In this document: positions 62,471-64,000 of the stretch, piece by piece
How positions within the stretch are numbered: the stretch's first letter is position 1
Layout: every line of letters starts with the position of its first letter
Notes under the pieces: generated by a model
What the model was told of the DNA's origin: nothing
Seen by the model: the letters and a program-made list of their open reading frames with translations, nothing else
Databases searched by the model: none
Made by a program: the position numbers and the translations under genes
NCBI GenBank assembly: GCA_041751935.1
Contig: JBGSIA010000219.1
Span: 32,197 to 96,196 of the forward strand
DNA length: 64,000 nucleotides
Direction: 5' to 3'
From: JBBSJZ01 sp041751935
GTDB taxonomy: Bacteria; Planctomycetota; Planctomycetia; Pirellulales; Pirellulaceae

Positions 62471-63751
62471 ATGAGAAATTCTTTACGAACCCACCATAGG
62501 CTTGGGTTCACGCTCGTCGAGCTCCTGGTGGTGATCGCCATCATCGGTGTTTTGGTGGGATTGCTCCTTCCCGCCGTTCAAGCCGCCCGTGAGGCAGCTC
62601 GAAGAATGAGTTGCAGTAACAATTTCAAGCAAATCGGGCTTGGAATTCACAATTACCACGCTGCATACAACCAAATGCCGATGCACGGCAATGGTCCGTT
62701 CACGATTGGCCAGTGGGAGATGGGTCAGCGAACCGATAGCAACCACGAATCGGGCAGCTACTTGGTTGGTATTCTGCCGTTTGTCGAACAGCAGGCGGTT
62801 TGGGAGCAACTTTCGAATCCGTTCAACTTGAACTTGGATGGATCGACCAGGACAGTACCGTTCCCCGCCTTTGGTCCTTCGGCGGATACTGACGCTCCCA
62901 ATGGCGGGCGGAATTACCAGCCGTTTAATACTGAGATCCCGACTTTCCGCTGTCCAAGTGACCCAGGTGTCGGTCTACCTGGCCAAGGGCGAACCAATTA
63001 TGCAGCGAGTTTGGGTGACGGTATCCATCGCTTGTACGCTGGTCCTGTCGGTTGTGCGTGGAACGGAACCATTTGTGCCTATACGGGATTGCCTGGAGGT
63101 GGTGACACCGAGGCATCTCAAGCTTCAATGCGTGGAGCATTTGCGCCGCGAACAAAAATTGGATTCCGCGACATCCTGGACGGCTTAGCGAACACGATTG
63201 CCTGTGCAGAAATTGCAACGGACTTGGGTGACCGCGACGTCCGCACGAATGCTGCCAGAAATGCGGCGGTGAGCGCCGATCCAGTAGCCGTTGATAGTGG
63301 TGACATCGACGCATGCGATGCTTCGATCGACCCAGCCAACCCGACGTTCTGGCTGGACGCCACCACCACCATCCAGAATCCCGATACGTGGCGCGCGCGA
63401 TACGGGCGTGGCTTAATGTGGGCACACAGTGGTCCCATCAACACGGGTGTTCAAACCATTCGTCCGCCGAACAAGCCGATTTGCTCCGGCGACCCCGACG
63501 GATGGCGAGCTGTTTTCGCAGAAGGTGTGTATGGTGCCAGCAGCCGACACCAAGGCGGCTGCCACGTTCTGATGGCGGACGGTGCTGTGAAATTTGTAAC
63601 CGATTCAATCGAAGCTGGCGACCAAAATTCGTTTACCGTACGCCTTGGAAATACCGTTGGTCCGCGACCTGGTAAGAAGAGCCCGTTCGGTTTGTGGGGT
63701 GCACTGGGGACACGTGCCGCGAAAGAAACCATTGCGTCAGGCGCACTGTAA
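62471..63751 (+). CDS. DUF1559 pseudopilin-like protein, second copy
   Basis: A 426-residue protein with the pilin-type signal GFTLVELLVVIAIIGVL and the same continuation (AREAARRMSCSNNFKQ) as the protein at 13132. The C-terminus SRHQGGCHVLMADGAVKFV is the DUF1559 signature. The ATG at 62471 is preferred over the earliest one, 39 codons upstream, because it places the pilin signal about 12 residues in. A strong hairpin terminator follows. A long central region (residues 110-360) differs between the two copies apart from scattered Gly/Cys/Pro blocks. Confidence 0.93.
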   Translation: MRNSLRTHHRLGFTLVELLVVIAIIGVLVGLLLPAVQAAREAARRMSCSNNFKQIGLGIHNYHAAYNQMPMHGNGPFTIGQWEMGQRTDSNHESGSYLVGILPFVEQQAVWEQLSNPFNLNLDGSTRTVPFPAFGPSADTDAPNGGRNYQPFNTEIPTFRCPSDPGVGLPGQGRTNYAASLGDGIHRLYAGPVGCAWNGTICAYTGLPGGGDTEASQASMRGAFAPRTKIGFRDILDGLANTIACAEIATDLGDRDVRTNAARNAAVSADPVAVDSGDIDACDASIDPANPTFWLDATTTIQNPDTWRARYGRGLMWAHSGPINTGVQTIRPPNKPICSGDPDGWRAVFAEGVYGASSRHQGGCHVLMADGAVKFVTDSIEAGDQNSFTVRLGNTVGPRPGKKSPFGLWGALGTRAAKETIASGAL

Positions 63752-63799
63752 TTGGACGGAGCGTTTTTCAGTTGTGAATCAGCCCGGTAAATTTTAGTT

Positions 63800-63850
63800 G
63801 AGCCTCGTTTGCTTGACGTTGGGTTAACGAGGCTCGCTCTATAATTTTTT
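63800..63850 (+). terminator. Intrinsic terminator after the second DUF1559 gene
   Basis: GAGCCTCGTT (63800-63809) and AACGAGGCTC (63826-63835) form a perfect 10-bp stem with a 16-base loop. A run of six T follows at 63845-63850. It lies 48 bases past the DUF1559 stop. TATAAT (63840-63845) overlaps the T run and could be a -10 element of the next lipoprotein gene. Confidence 0.85.
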
Positions 63851-63875
63851 CCACGACGTACATAGGAACAAACGA

Positions 63876-64000
63876 ATGAAAAAGGTCCTACTTGGCTTAG
63901 CAGTGATGGCGCTAACCGCTACTTACATCGGCTGTGGGCATCAGCAAGGTGTGATTGCCACGCCATCCGAAGTAGAGAAGTATTCCACTCCGCCCGATGC
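63876..64000 (+). CDS. Small lipoprotein, truncated by the window edge
   Basis: The 5' end of a lipoprotein gene. The signal MKKVLLGLAVMALTATYIGC ends in a lipobox Cys, followed by GHQQGVIATPSEVEKYSTPP. The frame is open at the window end, so length and C-terminus are unknown. The gene follows the second DUF1559 gene in the same orientation, just past its terminator. It is the counterpart of the 64-residue lipoprotein at 12804, although the mature sequences differ. Only the signal and the lipobox support the call. Confidence 0.8.
   Translation, partial: MKKVLLGLAVMALTATYIGCGHQQGVIATPSEVEKYSTPPD

Noticed and set aside
1..64000. tRNA, rRNA, CRISPR, prophage or insertion sequence
   Set aside because: No cloverleaf, repeat-spacer array, transposase, integrase or phage structural gene was found by reading both strands; short RNA genes could still have been missed without a covariance search.

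Overview
The window reads as a chromosomal segment of a planctomycete, most likely of the Pirellulales/Rhodopirellula type. The grounds are several families that are hallmark or expanded there: two DUF1559 pseudopilin-like proteins, a DUF1501 protein beside a DUF1549/DUF1553 planctomycete cytochrome protein, a PSCyt1-WD40 protein, a LEPR-XLL type surface protein, an ECF sigma factor followed by a TPR Ser/Thr kinase, DUF1571, and FG-GAP/ASPIC lipoproteins. The assignment rests on protein families and motifs, not on a database search. I see no rRNA, tRNA, CRISPR array, prophage or insertion sequence.

Layout, left to right. 1-952: 3' end of an asparagine synthase. 1064-7029: a tight four-gene operon of ATP-grasp, alpha-E, an ATP-grasp/alpha-E fusion and transglutaminase, the kind of set proposed to make or attach peptide-like tags. 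7048-12100 (minus): a glycan cluster of two glycosyltransferases, a polysaccharide deacetylase and two methyltransferases. 12804-19488: a small lipoprotein, DUF1559, a TPR/FG-GAP/ASPIC lipoprotein, and a haem-c/FG-GAP lipoprotein. 19876-25554: DUF1499, rarA, an M42-like peptidase, an MFS transporter and DUF1571. 25598-30118 (minus): a PAS protein, response regulator, histidine kinase and VWA protein. 30429-34978: ECF sigma, Ser/Thr kinase and LEPR-XLL protein. 35000-45994 (minus): ComB, CPXCG protein, VWA/MoxR pair, a large membrane-anchored protein, a sugar-isomerase-like protein, an esterase-fold protein and an FHA protein. 46439-51706 (minus): complete glycine cleavage set gcvT-gcvH-gcvPA-gcvPB plus a lipoate ligase. 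52109-58887: DUF1501, DUF1549/DUF1553 and PSCyt1-WD40. 59035-64000: a second copy of the TPR/FG-GAP/ASPIC, DUF1559 and small-lipoprotein cassette, cut off at the window edge.

How the genes work together. The transglutaminase operon is translationally coupled (TTGA overlap, then a TAA/ATG abutment) and should give stoichiometric products; one of its two ATP-grasp modules has lost the residues expected for catalysis. The gcv genes form a complete pathway with their own lipoylation enzyme. The two DUF1559/ASPIC cassettes share gene order and protein architecture, and each DUF1559 gene ends in a strong hairpin terminator.

The observations most worth following are the ATP-grasp/transglutaminase operon with its paired intact and degenerate enzymes, the duplicated DUF1559/ASPIC/lipoprotein cassette, the haem-c plus Ca-propeller lipoprotein, the sigma/kinase/surface-protein trio, the serine-less esterase-fold protein, and a REP-like inverted repeat seen at two loci.
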